NCBI RefSeq assembly: GCF_900102965.1
Contig: NZ_FNGM01000012.1
Coordinates: forward strand, 37,549 to 101,548
Source: Paenibacillus jilunlii
GTDB lineage: Bacteria > Bacillota > Bacilli > Paenibacillales > Paenibacillaceae
DNA: 64,000 nucleotides
Reading direction: 5' to 3'
The position numbers were made by a program, and so were the translations under genes. The notes beneath the pieces are model-generated. The model searched no databases, was not told where the DNA came from, and was given only the letters and a program-made list of their open reading frames with translations. Below, piece after piece: positions 43,531-51,239 of the stretch; the stretch's first letter is position 1, and each line of letters opens with the position of its first letter.

Positions 43531-44415
43531 ATGCCAAAAACCATAAGGGGCTCCATTACCATCGAAGGACAGGAGATTGCCATAACGAACCCGGAGAAAT
43601 TGCTGTGGCCGGAGCAAGGCATTACCAAACGGATCTATCTGCAAAAGCTGGCCGCCCTCTCCCCCTATCTGCTGCGTTATTCCCGTGACCGGCTATTAAC
43701 CGTGATCCGTTATCCGCATGGCGTTCCGGGCATGTCCTTTTATCAGAAAAATGCGCCGGAGCCTTTGCCGGATTTTGTACGTACGGCAACTCACGACAAC
43801 ATTACCTATATCGTCCTGCAAGGGCTGCCGGACCTGCTCTGGCTGGGAAATATGGCCGCCTTGGAGTTTCATCCTTCACTGCATTATGTCGGCAGCAGTT
43901 TGCCCTGCGAATGGATGATTGACCTGGACCCGTCCCTTGAGGTCGAGCCGCGGATTATGGAAGCGGCGGCTGTTGTAGGCGAGGTACTTCAGTCGCTCGG
44001 GATTGCCTCCGTCCCCAAAACCTCTGGAGCTACCGGAGTGCAAATTATCGTTCCTATCCGGCCCGGAGTCACTTTCGATGGCCTGCGCCGCATTGGACAC
44101 TTTGTCGGCCGGTATGTCACTGAGAAACGCCCGGATCTGTTCACGCTGGAGCGGTTGAAGAAGAACCGGGGCGACAATATTTATTTTGATTACCTTCAGC
44201 ATTATGGCGGCAAAACGCTCGCCGCTCCGTACACGCCCCGGGCCCGGCCGCTGGCTACAGTCTCCACTCCTCTTTTGTGGGAAGAGGTTCAGCACAATGT
44301 TTCGCCTGCCGATTTTCATCTGCTCAACATTGAAGAACGCCTCAGCATCATGGGAGATCTGATCGCCAAGGTGCCGCCGCAGCCGGTGGAAGCTCTGATT
44401 CCCAAGCTTCCTTGA
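43531..44415 (+). CDS. LigD polymerase/primase domain protein
   Basis: 294 aa, own ATG after GGAAAGGAG. AEP-type polymerase of the LigD family: NPEKLLWPEQGITK near 20, AALEFHPSLH (template/5'-phosphate region), the catalytic Asp pair in CEWMIDLDPS, KTSGATGVQIIVPI and NRGDNIYFDYLQ. It fills gaps, often with ribonucleotides, during NHEJ. It is in the same reading frame as the ligase gene, and 315+12+294 codons equal a typical full LigD. Confidence 0.92.
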   Translation: MPKTIRGSITIEGQEIAITNPEKLLWPEQGITKRIYLQKLAALSPYLLRYSRDRLLTVIRYPHGVPGMSFYQKNAPEPLPDFVRTATHDNITYIVLQGLPDLLWLGNMAALEFHPSLHYVGSSLPCEWMIDLDPSLEVEPRIMEAAAVVGEVLQSLGIASVPKTSGATGVQIIVPIRPGVTFDGLRRIGHFVGRYVTEKRPDLFTLERLKKNRGDNIYFDYLQHYGGKTLAAPYTPRARPLATVSTPLLWEEVQHNVSPADFHLLNIEERLSIMGDLIAKVPPQPVEALIPKLP

Positions 44416-44430
44416 CCCGGAACAAGCAAT

Positions 44431-44465
44431 AAGCCCGCAGATGCCTATCCAGGCTGCGGGCTTAT
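44431..44465 (+). terminator. Terminator hairpin after the NHEJ operon
   Basis: TAAGCCCGCAG and CTGCGGGCTTA pair around an ATGCCTATCCAGG-type loop, 16 bp after the polymerase stop. T-tract is short, and the stem is symmetrical, so it may act in both directions. Confidence 0.7.
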
Positions 44466-44599
44466 CAGGCGTCCATGGTATGGACAGAAGGTATTATATA
44501 TAAGAATACGGCGAAACTAGATAAAGACGCCGAAATGGTTAATCTGATGTTCGTAAAAATACCTTCCTTCGGTCAGTGCTCCCCTGGTAACGGGTGCTG

Positions 44600-45508
44600 C
44601 TAATGGATTGCTTTTTTCTTGAAACGGCCGCCTTTCACATCATGGATATTGCCGATTGCCACAAATGCGTCGGAATCCCAATCCTCAACGATGGATTTAA
44701 GCTTCGCTTCTTCCAAACGGGTAATGACTACAAATATAACCTTCTTGTTATCTCCGGAGAAGCCGCCTTCCCCATCCAGATAAGTAACGCCGCGTCCGAG
44801 ACGCTCTGTCAGCGCTTCACCGATATCACGGAATTTATCGCTGATAATCCATACCGATTTCGATTGATCCAGACCCTCAAGCGTAACATCAATCACCTTA
44901 AAAGCAATATAATACGCAATCAATGAGAACATCGCATTATTCCAGCCGAACACAAAACCTGCGCCGGAAAGAATAAAAAGGTTGAAGAACATAACTACCT
45001 CACCTACAGAGAAGGGAAGCTTCTTCGAGACTAGAATCGCGACAATTTCTGTTCCATCCAGCGATCCTCCGTACCTCACCACAAGACCCACACCCACACC
45101 CAGAATAACGCCTCCAAAGACTGCCGCCAGCAGCGGTTCACCGGTCAGCGGGGCCACAGGATGCAGCAGCTGAGTGCCAATGGACATCAGTACTACAGCA
45201 AATAGGGTGGATAAGGCAAAGGTTTTACCGATCTGCTTATAGCCGATGACAAGGAACGGCAAGTTAAGCAGAGTCAATATAATCCCCAGGGGGATATGAA
45301 AAATATGGGATATCATAATGGAAATACCGGTAATTCCGCCGTCAATCAATTGATTGGGAACGAGGAAAATTTCCAGCGCCACAGACATCATTGCTGCTCC
45401 AAGCACCATCATCACAATCCGTTGAATCAGTCTGGCCCGCTTAAAGGCTTCTGATTTCTGAGGTTTTTTCTGCTCCTCATTCGAGAATATTTTCTGGCTT
45501 ACAGTCAT
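44600..45508 (-). CDS. YitT family membrane protein (DUF2179)
   Basis: 302 aa, ATG after GGGGGA. About five membrane helices in the first 200 residues (IVMMVLGAAMMSVALEIFLV onwards, with VRYGGSLDGTEIVAILVSKK), then a cytosolic DUF2179 domain with VTYLDGEGGFSGDNKKVIF and RLEEAKLKSIVEDWD. The family is widespread in Bacillales; function is not established, though transport of a small molecule is suspected. Confidence 0.88.
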   Translation of the reverse strand: MTVSQKIFSNEEQKKPQKSEAFKRARLIQRIVMMVLGAAMMSVALEIFLVPNQLIDGGITGISIMISHIFHIPLGIILTLLNLPFLVIGYKQIGKTFALSTLFAVVLMSIGTQLLHPVAPLTGEPLLAAVFGGVILGVGVGLVVRYGGSLDGTEIVAILVSKKLPFSVGEVVMFFNLFILSGAGFVFGWNNAMFSLIAYYIAFKVIDVTLEGLDQSKSVWIISDKFRDIGEALTERLGRGVTYLDGEGGFSGDNKKVIFVVITRLEEAKLKSIVEDWDSDAFVAIGNIHDVKGGRFKKKAIH

Positions 45509-45630
45509 AGAACTCCCCCTATAAAAAGTATAATTAAAGCCTTATACCTTTATTATATCATAAAAAAGGGACATTTACGGATGGAACATGTTAGAACCTT
45601 CGAAAACACAAACTTATCTCACTTAATCTG

Positions 45631-47061
45631 TCATAAAAGCGGCGATAACAGCTGACAAAGACTTTCTATGAGCTTGACATGAGCTCCTCTTCTTCGAAAG
45701 CTTGCCGGCTCTATAAACTCGCTATGCTGCAAATCCTGCTCAAAACTGGCCGCCAGCTCGGCAATTACCTCCGGTTTAAGCAGGACTGCTGTTAACTCAA
45801 AATTGGAGTAAAAGCTGCGCATATCCAGATTGGCACTGCCCACCGTCCCCAGCAGGTCATCGATAATCATCACCTTGGCATGCATAAACCCTTTCTGATA
45901 GCGGTAAAATTTCACTCCGGCATCCTGCAGATTTTCCAGGTATGACAGAGAAGCGTTGTACACCAGCCTGTTGTCCGGTATAGCCGGAATGATAATCCGC
46001 ACATCCACTCCGCCCAGCACAGCGTTCTTTAGCGCCCGGCAGATCGTAGGATCAGGAATAAAATAAGGGGAGGTGATCCATATCCGCTGTTTGGCCGCCA
46101 CCATTGATGCAAAATACAGCTCCTGCGAGGCGTCCAGTGCCCCATCCGGCCCACTGGCAACCACCAGAACAGTCTCTTCCCCGGTACATTCATGCGCCGG
46201 AAAAAACCGGGGATGGTTCATCCCCTCACCCGCTGCCAGCCGCCAGTCTTTCAGGAAAACATACTGCAGACTGTAGACGGCATCCCCTTCCAGACGCAGA
46301 TGGGTGTCCCGCCAATACCCCAGCTTCGGATCTTTACCCAGATAGTCATCCCCCACGTTCAAGCCTCCGGTGAACCCCACACGCCCGTCGACCACAATGA
46401 TTTTCCGGTGATTACGGAAGTTAAGCCGGCGGTCCAGCAGGGAGATCACCGGGGGCAGGAAGAAATGAACCTCCACGCCGGCATTTCTCAGCGTGCGGAT
46501 GAATCTCCGGCTCAGCTTATGACTGCCAAGACCATCACAGAGCAGACGCACCCTCACCCCCTGGCGTGATTTGCGGATCATAACGTCCTGAAACTGCTCT
46601 CCGATCTCATCATCGCGAAAAATATAGAATTCCATATGAATGTTATCCCGCGCCGCTTCCATGGCATCCAGCATTGCCTCGAAGGCTTCCCGCCCGTCTA
46701 ACAGCACTTGGCACTTATTCCGGCCTGTGGCCGGAATTTCGGACAGCCGGGAGAGCAGATGCAGCAGTTCTTTGTGGTCTGCAAACTGCGGATTTCCGCT
46801 ATCTGCCGCATCTGCTACAAGCTTTATTTTGCCGGACAAATGGGCGCGGATTTCCCGGAATAATGAAATGCATCTTTTGTCCAGCTTCTGGTTCTGCCAG
46901 TAATTCCGCCCCAAAAAATAATAGAACAGCAGACCGAGCGGCGGACAGCAGAAGGCAATAAACAACCAGGCCAAGGCTCTTTGCGGGCGGCGGAATTCAA
47001 GCAGAAGAATGACAGCAATCTGTAGAATAAAAAGACATAGAATTAGTGCGAATATTTTCAC
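45631..47061 (-). CDS. cls: Cardiolipin synthase
   Basis: 476 aa from GTG 47061 (GGGAGGG seven bases upstream). Two N-terminal membrane helices (FALILCLFILQIAVILLLE, LAWLFIAFCCPPLGLLFYYF) precede two phospholipase D motifs: HRKIIVVDGRVGFTGG (about 218) and HAKVMIIDDLLGTVGSANLD (about 395). It condenses two phosphatidylglycerols into cardiolipin and glycerol in the cytoplasmic membrane. Single gene. Confidence 0.94.
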   Translation of the reverse strand: MKIFALILCLFILQIAVILLLEFRRPQRALAWLFIAFCCPPLGLLFYYFLGRNYWQNQKLDKRCISLFREIRAHLSGKIKLVADAADSGNPQFADHKELLHLLSRLSEIPATGRNKCQVLLDGREAFEAMLDAMEAARDNIHMEFYIFRDDEIGEQFQDVMIRKSRQGVRVRLLCDGLGSHKLSRRFIRTLRNAGVEVHFFLPPVISLLDRRLNFRNHRKIIVVDGRVGFTGGLNVGDDYLGKDPKLGYWRDTHLRLEGDAVYSLQYVFLKDWRLAAGEGMNHPRFFPAHECTGEETVLVVASGPDGALDASQELYFASMVAAKQRIWITSPYFIPDPTICRALKNAVLGGVDVRIIIPAIPDNRLVYNASLSYLENLQDAGVKFYRYQKGFMHAKVMIIDDLLGTVGSANLDMRSFYSNFELTAVLLKPEVIAELAASFEQDLQHSEFIEPASFRRRGAHVKLIESLCQLLSPLL

Positions 47062-47328
47062 TCCTTCACCCTCCCGGATATTTTATATAGTAGGCCATCG
47101 CACGTTGCATTCCGGCTTCCCCTTCGGAAAATCCATGCTTCCGCCTTAGAATTCAGGCCGATTCTAGTACAGCTTTTGCCGGAAGTCTCCTTCTTTATTC
47201 AAGCAAACCGTTGTCATGTTCCCTACAAAGATGGAATACATAGAGTAGTAGGACGATTCGGATAAGCCCGAGTAACAAAGGCCTTAGTGAACACAAGGCG
47301 GCTGCACGAGCCGCAGGAAGGAGAAGCT

Positions 47329-48531
47329 ATGAAGAAACAGCCCGATCATAACCGGATTACGCTGCTCGTTGTCCGCGAAGCCGGGCGTCCGGTAAGACAG
47401 CTTCAGCTATCCAAACCGCTCGCTCTGGTGCTGCCGGCCGCTGCAGCCCTCTCTCTCTCCAGTCTGGTCACCTCCATGCATTTTCATGCCTCCCGCTCCA
47501 TATCCGAGCTGGAAGCCGAAGCTGCGGCACTGTCCCTGACCAATCTGCGGATGGAAATGAAGGTTGCCGATAAGGATAAGGCCTTGCTGCAGCTCCGCAG
47601 TCAGGTAACCGAGCTATCGGAGGAAGCAGACCAGATCAAAGAAAAGCTGAAAAGTGTCAGCGAATTGGAACAGCAGCTCCAGTCACTGATTGACAAAGAC
47701 AGCAGTGCGGCCTCCGGCAGTAAGGAAGAAACCTCTGCCGCCAAGAGCTCTGCCCCCGCAGGCAAACTGCCTATCGTCTCTGCGGCGGCAGCTGCAACTG
47801 CACTTCACAGTCTGACGGGCATACCCGGCAGTCCCCCTGTTGTCGTCTCTTCTGTCTCTGCCATCCCCCCGCTGTCTGCTGTACATTTCCGGCTGGATGC
47901 GATGCCGGCAACGCTTGACGGCACGGCCACTCCGCAGGTCGGCGGAGAATATATCGCGGTCTACCAGAATGATCCCCTGGAGCTGGTACGGGAGACGAAG
48001 GACGACTATGAAGAAATCCGCAGCATGCTGGACGAAATGATGAGCAGTATCACTTCAACCATTACAGAGGCTAAAAAGGCAAATACCGCCAAAGCCAACC
48101 TGCAGGCCAAACAGGCACGCGCCGAAAAAGCCCGGCTGGCGCCGGCTGTCCTCTGGCCTACACAATCCAAGGTCATTACCTCCAGCTTCGGCTACCGTTC
48201 TGACCCTTTTAATGGAGTATCGGCCTATCATTCCGGCATTGATATTGCCGGCAGCATCGGTGATCCTATTTATGCAGCAATGGACGGTGTGGTGACTGCC
48301 GCCGAGCAAATGGGCGCACGCGGCAAATATATTATTCTCCAGCATGATAACGGACTGGAGACCTGGTACATGCATTTGAACACAATGCTTGTTGTCCCGG
48401 GCACCAAGGTCAGCAAGGGCCAGAAGATCGCCCTGCTCGGCAATACCGGGCGCAGTACAGGACCCCATCTTCATTTTCAGGTAGTTAAACAAAACAAGCC
48501 GGTAAATCCCTTGGGTTATGTACAGCCATAA
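47329..48531 (+). CDS. M23 (LytM) peptidase with membrane anchor and coiled coil
   Basis: 400 aa from ATG 47329, placed by GGAAGGAG. A short cytosolic part precedes a membrane helix (about 30-45, LALVLPAAAALSLSSLV). Then comes a coiled coil (about 55-125), a low-complexity Ser/Ala/Pro stretch, a second coiled coil, and a LytM domain (about 285-400) with YHSGIDIAGSIGDPIYA (Zn His/Asp), YMHLN and TGPHLHFQVV (HxH). It cleaves peptidoglycan cross-bridges or stem peptides outside the membrane. It is 35 bp before a bactofilin gene. Confidence 0.9.
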   Translation: MKKQPDHNRITLLVVREAGRPVRQLQLSKPLALVLPAAAALSLSSLVTSMHFHASRSISELEAEAAALSLTNLRMEMKVADKDKALLQLRSQVTELSEEADQIKEKLKSVSELEQQLQSLIDKDSSAASGSKEETSAAKSSAPAGKLPIVSAAAAATALHSLTGIPGSPPVVVSSVSAIPPLSAVHFRLDAMPATLDGTATPQVGGEYIAVYQNDPLELVRETKDDYEEIRSMLDEMMSSITSTITEAKKANTAKANLQAKQARAEKARLAPAVLWPTQSKVITSSFGYRSDPFNGVSAYHSGIDIAGSIGDPIYAAMDGVVTAAEQMGARGKYIILQHDNGLETWYMHLNTMLVVPGTKVSKGQKIALLGNTGRSTGPHLHFQVVKQNKPVNPLGYVQP

Positions 48532-48566
48532 GCCGGAACTGGAATAAATTGAAGGAGGATGAAAGC

Positions 48567-49007
48567 ATGTGGAGAAAAAACAAACTGCAAATGCCAGTAA
48601 AGTCTACCGACTCTTTAATCGGGCACGGTGGCACTTTGGAGGGTAAGTTGAACTGCGACACAAATTTACGGATTGAGGGCAACTTCAGCGGAGAAATCCA
48701 CTGCCAGGGAACGGTTACCGTCGGTGAGCAGGGAACCGTCCGCTCCAGTATCAGGGCACAGGATATCATTATTGCAGGCAAAGTCTTCGGGGATGTGATT
48801 GCTGACCAGCGGCTGATGATGACAGACACCGGACAGCTGCATGGCAATATTCTGGCCGGCAGCCTTAGCATTATGGAGGGCAGCGTGCTCAATGGCTCCG
48901 TTGCCATGGCCGAAGAGCCCGCCACAGAAAAAGCAGGCGGACTTCAGAAAAAAGAACATGCGGACAAAGCCGGCAAACGCGGCTCCAAACAAGCAGAAAC
49001 GGCTTAG
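48567..49007 (+). CDS. Bactofilin
   Basis: 146 aa from ATG 48567, with AAGGAGG 8 nt upstream. The DUF583 beta-helix core (about 18-105) shows the repeating pattern TLEGKLNCDTNLRIEGNF, GEIHCQGTVTVGEQG, IIAGKVFGDV and GNILAGSLSIMEGSV. A charged tail (KKEHADKAGKRGSKQ) follows. Bactofilins polymerise into membrane-bound filaments that position wall enzymes. Pairing with the M23 peptidase points to local cell-wall or shape control. Confidence 0.92.
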   Translation: MWRKNKLQMPVKSTDSLIGHGGTLEGKLNCDTNLRIEGNFSGEIHCQGTVTVGEQGTVRSSIRAQDIIIAGKVFGDVIADQRLMMTDTGQLHGNILAGSLSIMEGSVLNGSVAMAEEPATEKAGGLQKKEHADKAGKRGSKQAETA

Positions 49008-49082
49008 CCGCTAAGACATGTCCATTGTTATATTGGCACAAAACGCCTTGAAGCAGGCGAGTATACGGGAAATCGGCCTGGG

Positions 49083-49868
49083 TTACGCCGCAACGTCTCT
49101 TTTACGGAATACAATCCATGACACCAGCATGAATATCAGATAATAGACGGCAAGCACCGCGAGGGCGAATCCCAGCGTGGAACCGCCTGGACCTTTGTCT
49201 GTCAGCAAATAGCCATGCAGATCCATGTGGGTGAAGATCAGGTATTTGGCCCACTCGTAACGCTCAGGGCTGAAGATCGCCGCGATAATATCCTTGGCGA
49301 ACATAATGAACAGCGACAATCCGATGGCCAGCCCGCTTGCACGGAATACACTGGAAACCATGAAGGCCAGCGCAGCGGTGACAAACAGCTCGGCATAGCT
49401 GCACAGGATGCCCAGGAATGTGTACTCTGCCGGACTCCAATCCGAGACGGAAGCTCCTCCAAGCCCGGACGAAGACGAGAATATCATCGCCGACACATAT
49501 CCGAAAACGATCAGCACAGCGGTGCTCAGCAGGCTGAACAGGATCAGGGAAATATATTTGGACAGCAGTATTTTGGAACGGCTCCAAGGGCGGATCAGCA
49601 GCAGCTTAATCGTTCCCCAGGAAAATTCGCCCGCCACGGAGTCGGAAGCGATCACCACGGTAAAGATCGTATTCAAGAAGAAAGAAACACTCACGGTCGT
49701 CTGGAAGCTGTTCCACAGTTCTGTTGTGGAGGGATCACTGCTGGTAAAGTAGAACAATGCCGGAAACAGTGCGCTCATGACCGCCAGAATTATCAGCATA
49801 ATCCATGTGCGTATACGACTGTAGATTTTGACGTTCTCATTATGTATGAGAGCCGCGAAATTACCCAA
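49083..49868 (-). CDS. ABC-2 type permease
   Basis: About 261 aa if started at TTG 49868, which has GGAGGTG six nt upstream; a GTG at 49877 is in frame but abuts the site. Six membrane helices (IRTWIMLIILAVMSALFPAL to LGFALAVLAVYYLIFMLV in part) with the ABC-2 region NTIFTVVIASDSVAGEFSWGTIKLLLIRP. It forms the membrane part of an exporter or membrane-maintenance ABC system with the ATPase encoded just upstream. Substrate unknown; bacitracin/lantibiotic-type systems look similar. Confidence 0.85.
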   Translation of the reverse strand: MGNFAALIHNENVKIYSRIRTWIMLIILAVMSALFPALFYFTSSDPSTTELWNSFQTTVSVSFFLNTIFTVVIASDSVAGEFSWGTIKLLLIRPWSRSKILLSKYISLILFSLLSTAVLIVFGYVSAMIFSSSSGLGGASVSDWSPAEYTFLGILCSYAELFVTAALAFMVSSVFRASGLAIGLSLFIMFAKDIIAAIFSPERYEWAKYLIFTHMDLHGYLLTDKGPGGSTLGFALAVLAVYYLIFMLVSWIVFRKRDVAA

Positions 49869-50787
49869 TGCCTTCACCTCCGGTGATTTCCAGGAATTGA
49901 TCCTCCAGTGAACGGGACAGCACCCGGATACCGTAGACCTTAACTCCGCCCGTTACCAGCTTCGCATTCAGCTCCGCGATCGCTTCGCGGTCCGCTGCGA
50001 CGGCAACTCCTCCATCCTTCAGGACCCCGGTCCCCAGCAGAGCCAGCGCTGCTTCAGGATCACTAACCTCAAACAGCGTCTCGCCGGCAGGCAGTATTTC
50101 AGACCCTACGGCTTTGAGCTGCTTCACGTCAATCAGTTTGCCGTTCTGGATGATCGCCACTGAGTCACACATCAGCTCCATCTCAGACAACAGATGGCTG
50201 GAGACGAACACCGTAGTTCCTTCCTCTTGGCAAAGACGGCGCAAATAGTCGCGCAGCTCGCGGATCCCCTGCGGATCAAGGCCGTTCGTCGGCTCATCCA
50301 GAATCAGGAGCTTCGGACGGTGCAGCAGCGCCTGGGCTACCCCCAGCCGCTGGCGCATTCCCAGCGAATAGGTTTTTACCTTGTCATGAATCCGCTGTCC
50401 CAGTCCGACCAGCTCTACAACCTCATGAATCCGCTTCTTATCCACACCGGGAACCATACGCGCGTATTGGCGCAGATTCTGGTAGCCGGTCAGGAACTTG
50501 TACATTTCCGGATTCTCTACGATCGCTCCAATATTCGCCACAGCTTCTTCAAAATGATCCTTTATGCTGCGGCCGCAAATCAGGATATCCCCGCGGCTGA
50601 TCGAGATCAGTCCGACCATCATGCGGATGGTGGTTGTTTTGCCGGCACCATTCGGCCCGAGGAATCCAAAGATTTGTCCGGGCGGGATATCGAGCGTCAA
50701 GTCGCTGACCAGCGTCTTGCTGCCGATTTTTTTGGTTACACCCATAAGACTGGCAACGGGCTTCACCACTTCTGCCGTGTTCGGCAT
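49861..50787 (-). CDS. ABC transporter ATP-binding protein
   Basis: 308 aa. Walker A GPNGAGKTT (about 44-52), signature YSLGMRQRLGVAQALL and Walker B LLILDEPTNGLD, with the switch His in VFVSSHLL. The C-terminal about 90 residues form the accessory domain usual in BcrA/CcmA-type ATPases. It ends inside the permease start, so the two are translationally coupled. First gene of a two-gene operon. Confidence 0.92.
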   Translation of the reverse strand: MPNTAEVVKPVASLMGVTKKIGSKTLVSDLTLDIPPGQIFGFLGPNGAGKTTTIRMMVGLISISRGDILICGRSIKDHFEEAVANIGAIVENPEMYKFLTGYQNLRQYARMVPGVDKKRIHEVVELVGLGQRIHDKVKTYSLGMRQRLGVAQALLHRPKLLILDEPTNGLDPQGIRELRDYLRRLCQEEGTTVFVSSHLLSEMELMCDSVAIIQNGKLIDVKQLKAVGSEILPAGETLFEVSDPEAALALLGTGVLKDGGVAVAADREAIAELNAKLVTGGVKVYGIRVLSRSLEDQFLEITGGEGIG

Positions 50788-50858
50788 GGTCTCACTTCCT
50801 TTCTTGTAAAAGCGCCTGAAGAAACAAATACTCTGTTCGGTGGCTAGCCGTAACTCCG

Positions 50859-50990
50859 GGGAATGTTTGGACTTCCGGCCGCTGTTGTCCCCAGATGTTT
50901 TTGATTATATCGCTGTTAGCGGATAACATCCGGAGACAAAGGCGGTCGCTATCGCTCCTCCAGTTCCAAACTTCCCCTCCATTACTTACA
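50859..50990. repeat. Imperfect palindromic intergenic repeat
   Basis: The segment starting GGGGAATGTTTGGACTTCCGG is mirrored, with differences, by the inverted segment ending CCAGTTCCAAACTTCCCC. An inner pair, AGATGTT/AACATCC, surrounds TATCGCTGTTAGCGGATA. This gives a long stem-loop of roughly 130 bp upstream of the ABC operon. It looks like a non-autonomous repeat element (MITE or REP type). The remaining gap 50991-51239 holds only the gltB terminator. Confidence 0.5.
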
Positions 50991-51082
50991 CCTCTCTAAG
51001 TACCAAAAATCTTCAGTTCACTTTTTTTATTCTACCACAACTTCCCTTTTTCCTGAAAACCGGAAAAAAGTGCAGCAATAGT

Positions 51083-51128
51083 AAAAGGGACAACCTCCCT
51101 CCGGTTAAGGAGGGAATGTTGTCCCTGG
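51083..51128 (-). terminator. Intrinsic terminator of the glutamate synthase transcript
   Basis: On the minus strand AGGGACAAC-ATT-CCCTCC pairs with GGAGGG-AG-GTTGTCCCT and is followed by TTTTACT, 112 bp after the stop. Confidence 0.85.
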
Positions 51129-51239
51129 GTTGATTGTAAAACGATGAAGCTAGAAACAGCTGTAAAGATATTCAGATCAGTAACTGGCAGACGTTAATTA
51201 GATCAGCCAGCCAAGATAGCTATTTACATTACGGGGCGG

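Noticed and set aside
44431..44465. Attenuator controlling the YitT gene
   Set aside because: The hairpin is downstream of two convergent genes and is simply explained as a shared terminator.
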